A stretch of 10,300 bases of DNA from Methylococcaceae bacterium (GCA_947506075.1 CANNNN010000071.1:1-10300); one strand, 5' to 3'. Shown: positions 1-6,942, numbered from the stretch's first letter. The notes: generated by a model from the letters alone, not told the origin. Numbers and translations are program-made.

Positions 1-107
1 GTTACATTTGTATGAAAAACCCAATTATTTTTTAAAAAGCATTTTTTCACGTGTACTGCTGAAGTACGATTAGACGAATTTGCGTTGCCTTAATAAATTG
101 ATTTTTT
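1..107. other. Left-edge stretch with no recognised gene
   Basis: AT-rich DNA with T-runs and several stops in all frames. I see no convincing reading frame, RNA gene or promoter. It is probably the 3' flank of whatever lies to the left of the window. Confidence 0.5.
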
Positions 108-175
108 TCAAGTTTCTTGTAATTCATATAAAGGCAGATGCAACAAAGATATGGTTTGGATATTGGATTCAAGGC
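108..175 (-). pseudogene. C-terminal remnant of a second DUF2283 gene
   Basis: Read on the minus strand from 173 to a TGA at 110-108, this stretch encodes LESNIQTISLLHLPLYELQET. Its counterpart at the C-terminus of the intact DUF2283 gene (280-495) is LKTDIESVSLLHLPLHDLQAA. The DNA also matches: 133-149 and 305-321 are identical at 16 of 17 positions, and weaker similarity continues through 121-132 versus 293-304. The similarity stops at about 173, where the perfect palindrome 176-200 begins. Nothing upstream of the palindrome resembles a DUF2283 N-terminus. A GTG at 200-198 could formally open a 31-codon frame, but I see no reason to think it is used. I infer a duplicated gene whose front was lost or replaced at the repeat. 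Confidence 0.55.
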
Positions 176-200
176 GTGACGGGGTTTGCAACCCCGTCAC
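176..200. repeat. Palindromic repeat (GGGTTTGCAACCC core), copy 1
   Basis: Perfect 11-bp stem GTGACGGGGTT (176-186) with AACCCCGTCAC (190-200) around a TGC loop. The core is shared, in inverted orientation, with the hairpin at 244-267, so the two look like a REP/BIME-style pair. There is no T-run on either side, so this is not a typical intrinsic terminator. Confidence 0.75.
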
Positions 201-243
201 TCACGTTTTGTAATATGTGAAAACCTCCCTTATTTAAACGTTT

Positions 244-267
244 CGTTCAGGGTTGTAAACCCTGACG
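244..267. repeat. Palindromic repeat (GGGTTTACAACCC core), copy 2
   Basis: Stem TCAGGGTT (247-254) with AACCCTGA (258-265). It extends to CG/CG at the ends if T246 bulges. On the minus strand the core GGGTTTACAACCC matches copy 1 at 176-200 except for one base. It lies 12 bp after the DUF2283 stop codon, so it could protect or shape the 3' end of that transcript. Confidence 0.7.
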
Positions 268-279
268 GGCGTCATTTTT

Positions 280-495
280 TCATGCTGCCTGCAAATCATG
301 CAACGGCAGATGTAACAAAGACACTGATTCAATATCGGTTTTCAGGCTGGCGTGCTGCAAATCTATCCCAACCAGAGTGCCATTGCCATCAAAATCCAAC
401 ACAACCCCATCGGCGACCTCGTCCGAATCAACTGATGGCGTATTGGACAGATGAATGTACAGAGAATCAGTTTCTTTATCGTAGCTCAGTTTCAT
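280..495 (-). CDS. DUF2283 family small protein
   Basis: This 71-residue protein has the DUF2283 pattern: YDKETDSLYI at 5-14, then DEVADGVVLDFDGNGTLVGI at about 25-44, a short beta-rich module with alternating acidic and hydrophobic residues. It has no signal peptide or membrane segment. The molecular function of the family is not established. Members often sit beside a second small gene, which has led to the idea of toxin-antitoxin-like pairs. The ATG (495-493) overlaps the TGA of the upstream gene as ATGA, and GGAG (508-505) lies 9 nt before it, so the two are almost certainly co-translated. A decayed copy of its C-terminus lies downstream at 108-175. Family assignment is fairly sure; function is open. 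Confidence 0.8.
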   Translation of the reverse strand: MKLSYDKETDSLYIHLSNTPSVDSDEVADGVVLDFDGNGTLVGIDLQHASLKTDIESVSLLHLPLHDLQAA

Positions 496-689
496 GGTTT
501 AAATCTCCGGTCTGGGAAAGCATTATGCAGAGTTACGCCATCACTCAAGGTCACCACCCGTAAATATTTGTTCAACTCTGGTACAAACACCCAATGGCGA
601 ATGCGCCCATCAGGTTGAATATCCCGGCGAACCGGGTTCAACAACGCCGATTGACACCATTCAAGCTGGAGATATGGGCGCTTAAGCAA
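492..689 (-). CDS. Small protein paired with DUF2283 (DUF4258-like); start uncertain
   Basis: This is a 65-residue frame with the conserved-looking stretches KRPYLQLEWC (3-12), QPDGRIRHW (25-33), YLRVVTLSDG (42-51) and HNAFPDRRF (55-63). The layout recalls the small DUF4258-type partners of DUF2283, but I hold this only as a resemblance. The frame contains no ATG, and the only start codon is TTG at 689-687, with no good ribosome site. The open frame continues upstream to 758, and the residues just before the TTG (TTDYFRNDIL) look like real protein. The true N-terminus may therefore have been lost through a small deletion near an out-of-frame ATG at 730-728. The gene overlaps the DUF2283 start by 4 nt. 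It could be a functional shortened protein or a damaged gene. Confidence 0.6.
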   Translation of the reverse strand: MLKRPYLQLEWCQSALLNPVRRDIQPDGRIRHWVFVPELNKYLRVVTLSDGVTLHNAFPDRRFKP

Positions 690-743
690 TATATCATTAC
701 GAAAATAATCGGTTGTTGGGTGACGTTCATAGGGACAAAGTAA

Positions 744-822
744 GTAGCCTGGATGGAGCTAGCGGAATCCGGGATTTCATGGCTCCGATCTCCCGTATTC
801 CGTTGCACTTTATACGGGCTAC
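744..822. repeat. Head-to-head pair of GTAGCC...GGGA palindromic repeats
   Basis: Two related units of about 31-32 nt lie in opposite orientation: 744-774, reading GTAGCCTGGAT...GGAATCCGGGA, and 791-822, whose reverse complement reads GTAGCCCGTAT...GGAATACGGGA. This matches the style of a dispersed repeat common in gammaproteobacterial intergenic regions (GTAGCCcGGAT... / ...GGAATcCGGGA). The right unit has its own stem CCCGTAT/ATACGGG. The pair fills the gap between the aminotransferase stop (827-829) and the 65-aa gene, and may act at the aminotransferase mRNA 3' end. Confidence 0.75.
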
Positions 823-826
823 GGGC

Positions 827-2008
827 CTAAATCGCCTTCTTAATCCGTTCCAACGCGTTTTGCAGGTTTGCCATGCTGGTGGCTATCGAGATTCTGATAT
901 GACCGGGCGTGCCGAAAGCGGAACCTGGCACCAACGCAACGCCGGCTTTCTCGATCAAATATTCGGAAAAATCCAGATCGTCGTTGATGTTGTCCAGTCT
1001 GGCGATCAGTTTTTCCACGTTGGGGAATACATAAAAGGTGCCGTCAGTTTCAAGACACTCAACGCCGTCTATGCTGTTAAGCTCGGCTACGACATAATCG
1101 TGGCGTTTTTTAAATTCGACGCACATGTTATCAATAAAGCTCTGATCGCCGGTCAACGCCGCAACCGCCGCATGTTGCGAAATAGAGGTCGGATTGGACG
1201 TACTTTGCGACTGGATGGTACACATCGCTTCGATCAAATCGGCAGGACCCGCCGCATAACCGATACGCCAGCCAGTCATCGAATAGGCTTTGGAGACGCC
1301 GTTCATGACTACGGTGCGCTCATAAAATTCGGGATGCGCATTTAAGATATTCACAAACGTGCCTTGTTCCCAAAGAATGTGCTCATACATGTCATCGGTC
1401 GCGATGATGATATTGGGGAAGTCTACAAGCACGTCGCCCAAGGCTTTTAGCTCTTCCAGGCTATAGGCAACTCCGGTCGGGTTGGATGGACTGTTGATAA
1501 AGATCAAGCGCGTTTTGTCGGTAATCGCGGCGAGAAGTTGTTCCGGCGATATTTTAAAGTTCTGTGCCTGAGTGGTTTCGATAATAACCGGTACGCCATC
1601 GGCCAATAACACCATGTCCGGATAGGAAACCCAGAACGGCGCGGGAATAATGACTTCATCGCCTGGATTGAGCAGGGCCTGGGTCAAATTGTAAGAGCTT
1701 TGTTTGCCGCCGCAGGAAACCAGAATCTGCTTGGCCTGATAATCAAGGCCGTTATCGTTTTTGAACTTGGCGATAATGGCTGTTTTCAGACTGGCTATGC
1801 CGTCAACGGCGGTGTATTTGGTGTGACCGTCTGCAATTGCCTTAACCGCCGCCGCCTTGATATGCTCGGGGGTGTCAAAATCCGGCTCGCCTGCGCCCAG
1901 GCCGATGATATCTTTGCCGGCCGCGCGCATGGCTGCTGCTCTGGCGGTAATCGCCAAAGTAGGTGAGGGTTTAACTGCCTGGACTCTGTTAGAAAGTTTG
2001 ATGCTCAT
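827..2008 (-). CDS. aspC: PLP-dependent aspartate aminotransferase, subgroup 1-beta
   Basis: A cytosolic fold-type I aminotransferase that converts L-aspartate and 2-oxoglutarate to oxaloacetate and glutamate. Some 1-beta enzymes also transaminate prephenate, and that cannot be settled here. The 393 residues cover the full family length. Visible landmarks are VKPSPTL (12-18), GAGEPDFDTP (38-47), KYTAVDG (64-70), the PAPFWVSYP stacking segment (122-130), NPTG (176-179), DDMY (205-208) with the cofactor-binding Asp and Tyr, SKAYSMTGWRIGY (239-251) with the Schiff-base Lys240 and phosphate-binding Arg248, and Arg372 in HIRIS for the substrate carboxylate. The sequence is close to the rhizobial AatA type rather than to E. 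coli AspC, so the symbol is used loosely. The ATG at 2008 follows a weak GGTG site. The gene is divergent from uvrB and appears monocistronic. Confidence 0.92.
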   Translation of the reverse strand: MSIKLSNRVQAVKPSPTLAITARAAAMRAAGKDIIGLGAGEPDFDTPEHIKAAAVKAIADGHTKYTAVDGIASLKTAIIAKFKNDNGLDYQAKQILVSCGGKQSSYNLTQALLNPGDEVIIPAPFWVSYPDMVLLADGVPVIIETTQAQNFKISPEQLLAAITDKTRLIFINSPSNPTGVAYSLEELKALGDVLVDFPNIIIATDDMYEHILWEQGTFVNILNAHPEFYERTVVMNGVSKAYSMTGWRIGYAAGPADLIEAMCTIQSQSTSNPTSISQHAAVAALTGDQSFIDNMCVEFKKRHDYVVAELNSIDGVECLETDGTFYVFPNVEKLIARLDNINDDLDFSEYLIEKAGVALVPGSAFGTPGHIRISIATSMANLQNALERIKKAI

Positions 2009-2048
2009 GGTTCACCGTGTAAAATCAATGTAAAAAAAAATTGAGGGG

Positions 2049-2054
2049 ATTATA
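2049..2054 (-). promoter_or_regulatory. Perfect -10 element (TATAAT) for the aminotransferase gene
   Basis: TATAAT reads on the minus strand at 2054-2049, about 40 nt before the ATG at 2008, which predicts a leader of roughly 30 nt. The -35 region (about 2071-2078) is poor, for example TGTCAA at a 16-nt spacing, and coincides with the edge of the palindromic element starting at 2076. The promoter may therefore have been altered by that insertion. Confidence 0.5.
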
Positions 2055-2075
2055 CCTTATGTTGCTTGGCTTGAC

Positions 2076-2184
2076 ATCGTTCCCACGCTCCGGCGTGGCA
2101 ACGCGTCCGACAATGCTCCAGCGTTGCCGAGCGGGACGCTGGAGCGTCCCTATCTGCGTTCCCACGCCGGAGCGTGGGAACGAT
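2076..2184. repeat. 109-bp palindromic element (ATCGTTCCCACGCTCC type)
   Basis: The ends are perfect 23-bp inverted repeats: 2076-2098, beginning ATCGTTCCCACGCTCC, and 2162-2184, ending GGAGCGTGGGAACGAT. Inside is a second hairpin, GCTCCAGCGT (2115-2124) with ACGCTGGAGC (2136-2145). Such GTTCCCACGCTCC repeats are widely dispersed in gammaproteobacterial genomes as non-coding REP- or MITE-like elements. I see no flanking target duplication and no coding content. It ends 29 bp before the uvrB start and occupies the region where both divergent promoters would be expected. Confidence 0.8.
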
Positions 2185-2213
2185 AAATCAGTAAAGTTTA
2201 TTGAGAAATTTAA

Positions 2214-4226
2214 GTGAAGAAAAAATTTAAACTCCACAGCCGGTTTCAGCCTGCGGGCGATCAGCCCACCGCTATTAAAGCCCTGGTCGAAGGCCTGAGT
2301 GATGGCGAGGTGCATCAGACTTTATTGGGCGTGACCGGTTCCGGCAAGACTTTCACGATAGCCAATGTGATCAATCAGGTGCAGCGCCCGGCGATGATCA
2401 TGGCGCCGAATAAAACCCTGGCCGCGCAACTCTACGGCGAGATGAAGGAGTTTTTCCCGGAAAACAGCGTCGAGTATTTCGTCTCGTATTACGATTATTA
2501 TCAACCAGAAGCCTATGTGCCGGCTTCCGATACCTTTATCGATAAAGACGCCGCGATCAACGAGCATATCGAACAGATGCGTTTGTCGGCAACCAAGGCC
2601 TTGATCGAGCGGGACGATACCATCGTCGTCGCGACGGTTTCGGCGATTTACGGCCTGGGCGAGCCGGAATCGTATTTCAAGATGGTGCTGCATCTGGTCA
2701 AGGGTGACATGATCAACCAGCGCGACGTCCTGCGCCGTCTTGCCGAAATGCAATACACCCGTAATGACCTGGACCTGCGCCGTGCCAACTACCGCGTGCG
2801 CGGCGAGGTCATTGATGTGTACCCGGCCGAGTCGGACAGCGAGGCGTTGCGGATAGAATTGTTCGATGACGAAGTGGAGCGTCTGTCCTTGTTCGATCCC
2901 CTGACCGGTGAAATCATCCGGCGACTGGCTCGCTATACGATTTACCCGAAAAGCCATTATGTGACGCCGCGCGAGCAGTTATTGGCGGCGGTTGAATCTA
3001 TCAAGATAGAGCTTAAGGAACGTCTGGAGCAATTGCGCAGCTTGAATAAACTGGTTGAAGCGCAACGCCTGGAGCAGCGGACGTTATTTGATATTGAGAT
3101 GATACTGGAAGTGGGTTATTGCTCCGGTATCGAAAACTATTCCCGCTACCTGTCGGGAAGAAGTTCCGGCGAGTCGCCGCCGACGATGTTCGATTATTTG
3201 CGCGACAATGCGCTGGTGATTATCGACGAAAGTCACGTTGCGGTGCCGCAGATTGGCGCGATGTACAAGGGTGACAGGTCGCGCAAGGAAACGCTGGTTG
3301 AATATGGCTTCAGACTGCCGTCCGCGCTGGATAACCGCCCGTTAATGTTCGATGAATTCGAGGCGAAAGCGCCGCAACGGATTTATGTGTCGGCAACACC
3401 GGGGCCTTATGAACGGGAACATTCCGGCGTGTTTGCCGAGCAATTGGTCAGGCCAACTGGTTTGCTTGATCCGGTCGTCGAAGTACGTCCGGCCACCACC
3501 CAGATCGATGATTTGCTGTCGGAAATTCACAAGCGCGTTGCGGTAAAAGAACGAGTGCTGGTGACTACCTTAACCAAACGCATGTCCGAAGACTTGACCG
3601 AATATCTTGCGGAACATGGGGTCAAAGTGCGCTATCTGCATTCCGACATCGACACCGTGGAACGGGTTGAGATCATCCGCGATTTGCGCTTGGGGCAGTT
3701 TGACGTGCTGGTCGGCATCAACCTGTTGCGTGAAGGCCTGGACATACCTGAAGTGTCACTGGTGGCGATACTGGATGCCGACAAGGAAGGTTTTTTGCGC
3801 TCGGTCGTGTCTCTGGTGCAGACCATCGGCCGGGCGGCCAGAAATGTCAATGGCAAGGCGATACTGTACGGCGACAAGATCACCAAATCGATGCAGCAGG
3901 CGATAGAGGAAACCGAGCGTCGCCGAGAAAAACAGCACCTGTTTAATGTCGAGCATCATATTGTACCGACCACGATATTTAAGTCGGTTACCGATATTCT
4001 GCAGGTCTCAATACCCGGTTCTGGACTGACCAGCGCCAATAAGCTGCTCAGCAAAGTGGCCGAATTTCCTGCCGATTACCTGGCGGCTATGACGCCCAAA
4101 CAGGCTGGGAAGAAACTGAAACAACTGGAAGATGCGATGTACCAGCATGCGAAAAATCTTGAATTCGAGCAGGCGGCAAAGATCAGGGATGAGATCAAGG
4201 TGTTGCAGGATTTGATGCTGGTTTAG
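2214..4226 (+). CDS. uvrB: UvrABC excinuclease subunit B
   Basis: UvrB verifies DNA damage handed over by UvrA and recruits UvrC for dual incision in nucleotide excision repair. The 670 residues match the family length (673 in E. coli). The GTG start aligns MKKKFKLHSRF with E. coli MSKPFKLNSAF. Seen in order: Walker A GVTGSGKT (39-46), the beta-hairpin segment YFVSYYDYYQPEAYVP (88-103) with Tyr92/93/95/96, the damage-binding and linker domains, Walker B DESH (338-341), SATPG (393-397), GINLLREGLD (501-510), motif VI QTIGRAAR (536-543), and a C-terminal UVR domain (about 633-668) for UvrC contact. Unusually, residues 531-532 are Val-Val where homologues have Glu-Arg. The start lacks a clear Shine-Dalgarno site, and I see no LexA box (CTGT-N8-ACAG) upstream. 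Convergent with clpB. Confidence 0.97.
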   Translation: MKKKFKLHSRFQPAGDQPTAIKALVEGLSDGEVHQTLLGVTGSGKTFTIANVINQVQRPAMIMAPNKTLAAQLYGEMKEFFPENSVEYFVSYYDYYQPEAYVPASDTFIDKDAAINEHIEQMRLSATKALIERDDTIVVATVSAIYGLGEPESYFKMVLHLVKGDMINQRDVLRRLAEMQYTRNDLDLRRANYRVRGEVIDVYPAESDSEALRIELFDDEVERLSLFDPLTGEIIRRLARYTIYPKSHYVTPREQLLAAVESIKIELKERLEQLRSLNKLVEAQRLEQRTLFDIEMILEVGYCSGIENYSRYLSGRSSGESPPTMFDYLRDNALVIIDESHVAVPQIGAMYKGDRSRKETLVEYGFRLPSALDNRPLMFDEFEAKAPQRIYVSATPGPYEREHSGVFAEQLVRPTGLLDPVVEVRPATTQIDDLLSEIHKRVAVKERVLVTTLTKRMSEDLTEYLAEHGVKVRYLHSDIDTVERVEIIRDLRLGQFDVLVGINLLREGLDIPEVSLVAILDADKEGFLRSVVSLVQTIGRAARNVNGKAILYGDKITKSMQQAIEETERRREKQHLFNVEHHIVPTTIFKSVTDILQVSIPGSGLTSANKLLSKVAEFPADYLAAMTPKQAGKKLKQLEDAMYQHAKNLEFEQAAKIRDEIKVLQDLMLV

Positions 4227-4264
4227 ATTGGGTTAGGCGCATTTTTTTGCGCCGTAACCCAATC
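4226..4264. terminator. Long hairpin at the uvrB 3' end
   Basis: The stem pairs GATTGGGTTA (4226-4235) with TAACCCAATC (4255-4264) and GGCGCA (4236-4241) with TGCGCC (4248-4253), with G4254 bulged and a T6 loop. It begins on the last base of the uvrB stop codon. There is no T-run after the stem, so it may act as a 3'-stabilising or bidirectional termination structure between convergent uvrB and clpB rather than a classic intrinsic terminator. Confidence 0.6.
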
Positions 4265-4280
4265 AGGATGGGAATACTAT

Positions 4281-4306
4281 GTCGGGTTACGCTAGGCTAA
4301 TCCGAC
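4281..4306. repeat. Palindromic repeat GTCGGGTTA/TAATCCGAC
   Basis: A 9-bp stem, GTCGGGTTA (4281-4289) with TAATCCGAC (4298-4306), including one G-T pair, and an 8-nt loop. It resembles the dispersed gammaproteobacterial repeat of the GTCGGATTA...TAATCCGAC type. It lies 22 bp from the clpB stop codon, so it probably shapes the clpB transcript 3' end. Confidence 0.6.
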
Positions 4307-4327
4307 CTACATCTGGTTTTACAACGA

Positions 4328-6904
4328 TTAGCCTTTCAAAAACCGCATAGACTCATGCTCGACATCAACCTTTATGGTATCGCCGGCGACAAAATTGCCG
4401 GCCAGTATTTCCTGTGCCAACGGGTTTTCCAGCTGTTGCTGAATAGCCCGTTTCATCGGCCTGGCTCCGTATACCGGATCAAAGCCCGCCTCGCCTAACA
4501 AATCCAGCGCTTCTTCTGAAATTTCAAAGCCGATTTCTCTATCCAGCAAACGTTTACGCAAGTATTGGATTTGAATTTCTGAAATAGCACGAATTTGTCC
4601 GCGACCCAGGGAATGAAACACCACCGCCTCATCGATCCGGTTGATGAATTCGGGACGGAACTTGGTGCCGACAATGTCCATGACTGCCGCTTTCATGACC
4701 GAATAAAGCGCTTCGCCGGACAGCGATTGAATAATGTCCGAACCCAGATTCGAGGTCATCACGATAATGGTGTTCCTGAAATCCACGGTTCTGCCCTGGC
4801 CGTCGGTCAATCGTCCATCGTCCAGCACCTGCAACAGGATATTGAACACATCGGGATGGGCTTTTTCAATTTCATCCATCAGAATGACCGAATACGGTTT
4901 GCGCCTGACCAGCTCGGTCAGATAACCGCCTTCTTCATAACCGACATAACCCGGAGGAGCGCCGATCAGTCGCGCTACCGAATGTTTTTCCATGAACTCG
5001 GACATGTCGATGCGCACCATCGCATCGGGGGTGTCGAACATGAATTCGGCCAGCGCCTTGCACAATTCAGTCTTACCAACACCGGTCGGCCCCAGAAACA
5101 GGAAGGAACCATTCGGGCGATGCGGGTCGGATAAGCCGGCTCTGGAGCGACGGATCGCGTTACTGACGGCTTTAAGTGCTTCTTCCTGACCGATCACCCG
5201 CTTGCTGAGGTACTCTTCCATGCGCAATAGCTTGTCGCGTTCCCCTTCCATCATTTTTGAGACCGGTATGCCTGTCCATTTTGACACCACTTCGGCGATT
5301 TCCTCTTCGGTGACCTTGTTGCGCAATAAGGTCATTTTCTGCGTTCCAGCAGGCGCAGCCGAATGCAGCTGTTTTTCCAGCGCAGGAATGATGCCGTATT
5401 GTAGCTCGGACATTTTGGCCAAATCATTAGTGCGGCTGGCAGCTTCCAGTTCGGTTCTGGCCTGTTCCAGCTTTTCCTTGATCGAAGCCGAACCCTGTAA
5501 CGAGGCTTTTTCCGCTTTCCATATTTCTTCCAGATCGGAATATTCCTTTTCCAGCTCGGCGATTTCCTCTTCAAGAATTTCCAGGCGTTTTATCGACGCC
5601 GCATCTTTTTCCTTTTTAAGCGCGACCTGCTCGATTTTCAGCTGTATCAAGCGTCGGTACAACTTGTCCATCTCCTCCGGTTTTGAATCGATTTCCATGC
5701 GGATGCGACTAGCTGCCTCATCAATCAAATCAATGGCCTTGTCCGGCAATTGCCGGTCGGCGATGTATCGATAGGACAGGTTGGCCGCCGCGATGATTGC
5801 CGGGTCGGTAATATCGACGCCGTGATGCACCTCGTATTTTTCCTTCAGGCCGCGCAAGATCGCAACTGTATCTTCAACAGACGGCTCATCGACCAGTACT
5901 TTTTGGAAACGACGCTCCAGAGCTGCATCTTTTTCAACATATTTTCGGTATTCATCCAAGGTCGTAGCACCCACGCAATGCAGTTCGCCACGTGCTAGAG
6001 CCGGTTTCAGCATATTTCCGGCATCCATTGCGCCTTCCGCCTTGCCCGCACCGACCATGGTGTGCAATTCATCGATAAACAAAATAACCTGACCTTCCTG
6101 TTTGGCAAGATCATTTAATACCGCTTTCAGTCGCTCTTCAAATTCACCGCGAAACTTTGCTCCGGCAATCAGCGCGGCCATATCCAGTGCCAACACCTGT
6201 TTGCCCTTGATGCCTTCCGGCACTTCGCCGTTGACGATGCGCTGCGCCAGACCTTCAACGATCGCGGTCTTACCGACGCCCGGCTCACCGATCAACACTG
6301 GATTGTTTTTGGTACGTCGCTGTAAGACCTGAATCGTCCGACGTATCTCGTCATCCCGTCCGATGACCGGATCCAGCTTGCCTTGTTCGGCGCGCTCGGT
6401 CAGGTTGATGGTGTATTTTTTTAAAGCCTGCCGCTGCTCTTCGGCATTCGGGTCATCGACCGCCTGGCCGCCGCGCATCGCATCGATAGCTTTTTCTACC
6501 GCCTGTTTGGTGATACCGGCTTTTTTAAACAGATCCTGGAGGAGGCCTTTTTCTTCAAAAGCCGCCAATAAAAACAGCTCGCTGGAGATGAACGAATCCT
6601 TACGCTTTTGCGCCAACTTATCGGTTAAATTCAGCAAGCGGTTTAATTCATTGGAAAGCTGCACGTCGCCACCGGAACCGCTAACCGTTGCGATACGGGT
6701 TAGTTCCTTGACCAGTTCGGTACGCAATAACTGGGTGTTGACACCCATCTGGGTAAGCAGCGGCCTGATGCTTCCACCCTGCTGATCGAGCAAGGCAAGT
6801 AGGACGTGAACCGGTTCAATGAATTGATGGTCTTTACCCAAAGCCATACTCTGTGCATCAGCCAAGGCTGTTTGAAACATGCTGGTTAATTTGTCCATAC
6901 GCAT
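4328..6904 (-). CDS. clpB: ClpB protein disaggregase (Hsp100 AAA+ chaperone)
   Basis: A cytosolic hexameric ATPase that works with DnaK/DnaJ/GrpE to pull polypeptides out of heat-induced aggregates. Starting at the ATG at 6904 (MRMDKLT) the protein has 858 residues and its numbering coincides with E. coli ClpB: Walker A1 GEPGVGKTA (206-214, Lys212), Walker B1 with Glu279, arginine fingers 331-332, coiled-coil middle domain (about 405-521), Walker A2 GPTGVGKTE (605-613, Lys611), Walker B2 with Glu678, Arg756, and sensor-2 Arg815 in GARP. The second pore-loop Tyr653 is present; the first pore loop has Phe251 instead of Tyr. A GTG three codons earlier (6913) lies inside the Shine-Dalgarno sequence, so it is rejected as the start. 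It has its own heat-shock promoter. The gene ends beside the hairpin at 4281-4306. Confidence 0.97.
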   Translation of the reverse strand: MRMDKLTSMFQTALADAQSMALGKDHQFIEPVHVLLALLDQQGGSIRPLLTQMGVNTQLLRTELVKELTRIATVSGSGGDVQLSNELNRLLNLTDKLAQKRKDSFISSELFLLAAFEEKGLLQDLFKKAGITKQAVEKAIDAMRGGQAVDDPNAEEQRQALKKYTINLTERAEQGKLDPVIGRDDEIRRTIQVLQRRTKNNPVLIGEPGVGKTAIVEGLAQRIVNGEVPEGIKGKQVLALDMAALIAGAKFRGEFEERLKAVLNDLAKQEGQVILFIDELHTMVGAGKAEGAMDAGNMLKPALARGELHCVGATTLDEYRKYVEKDAALERRFQKVLVDEPSVEDTVAILRGLKEKYEVHHGVDITDPAIIAAANLSYRYIADRQLPDKAIDLIDEAASRIRMEIDSKPEEMDKLYRRLIQLKIEQVALKKEKDAASIKRLEILEEEIAELEKEYSDLEEIWKAEKASLQGSASIKEKLEQARTELEAASRTNDLAKMSELQYGIIPALEKQLHSAAPAGTQKMTLLRNKVTEEEIAEVVSKWTGIPVSKMMEGERDKLLRMEEYLSKRVIGQEEALKAVSNAIRRSRAGLSDPHRPNGSFLFLGPTGVGKTELCKALAEFMFDTPDAMVRIDMSEFMEKHSVARLIGAPPGYVGYEEGGYLTELVRRKPYSVILMDEIEKAHPDVFNILLQVLDDGRLTDGQGRTVDFRNTIIVMTSNLGSDIIQSLSGEALYSVMKAAVMDIVGTKFRPEFINRIDEAVVFHSLGRGQIRAISEIQIQYLRKRLLDREIGFEISEEALDLLGEAGFDPVYGARPMKRAIQQQLENPLAQEILAGNFVAGDTIKVDVEHESMRFLKG

Positions 6905-6910
6905 AATAAT

Positions 6911-6916
6911 CACCTC
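6911..6916 (-). promoter_or_regulatory. clpB ribosome binding site
   Basis: GAGGTG on the minus strand, 6 nt before the ATG at 6904. It decides the start: the upstream in-frame GTG (6913-6911) overlaps this site and could not be served by it. Confidence 0.8.
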
Positions 6917-6942
6917 ATTCAGGAGTTTTTAAGATATGGCTA

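Noticed and set aside
143..151. DnaA residues 143-151 (GSSGLGKTH) as a broken Walker A
   Set aside because: The catalytic Gly-Lys-Thr and flanking glycines are intact; GSS for GGT is a mild variant.
176..267. CRISPR-like array (two similar hairpins)
   Set aside because: Only two inverted palindromes, no direct repeat-spacer regularity and no cas genes.
186..563. 125-aa plus-strand open frame
   Set aside because: It crosses two palindromes and lies antisense to the DUF2283 cassette, which has a coupled ATGA overlap and family similarity.
713..1345. 210-aa plus-strand open frame
   Set aside because: It runs antisense to the well-supported aminotransferase gene and shows no recognisable protein features; a shadow of that gene.
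2072..2077. TTGACA as a -35 for uvrB
   Set aside because: No acceptable -10 lies 16-18 nt downstream, where the sequence is GC-rich palindrome arm.
2025..2315. 96-aa minus-strand open frame across the palindromic element
   Set aside because: Made of repeat sequence plus antisense uvrB; no protein-like pattern.
2322..2957. 211-aa minus-strand open frame
   Set aside because: Antisense to uvrB within its conserved helicase region; coding evidence is entirely on the other strand.
5202..5774. 190-aa plus-strand open frame, Ser-rich
   Set aside because: Antisense to the ClpB coiled-coil domain; the Ser-rich composition is the complement of Glu/Lys-rich codons.
6911..6913. GTG as the clpB start (861 aa)
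   Set aside because: It overlaps the GAGGTG ribosome site; the ATG at 6904 gives residue numbering identical to E. coli ClpB.
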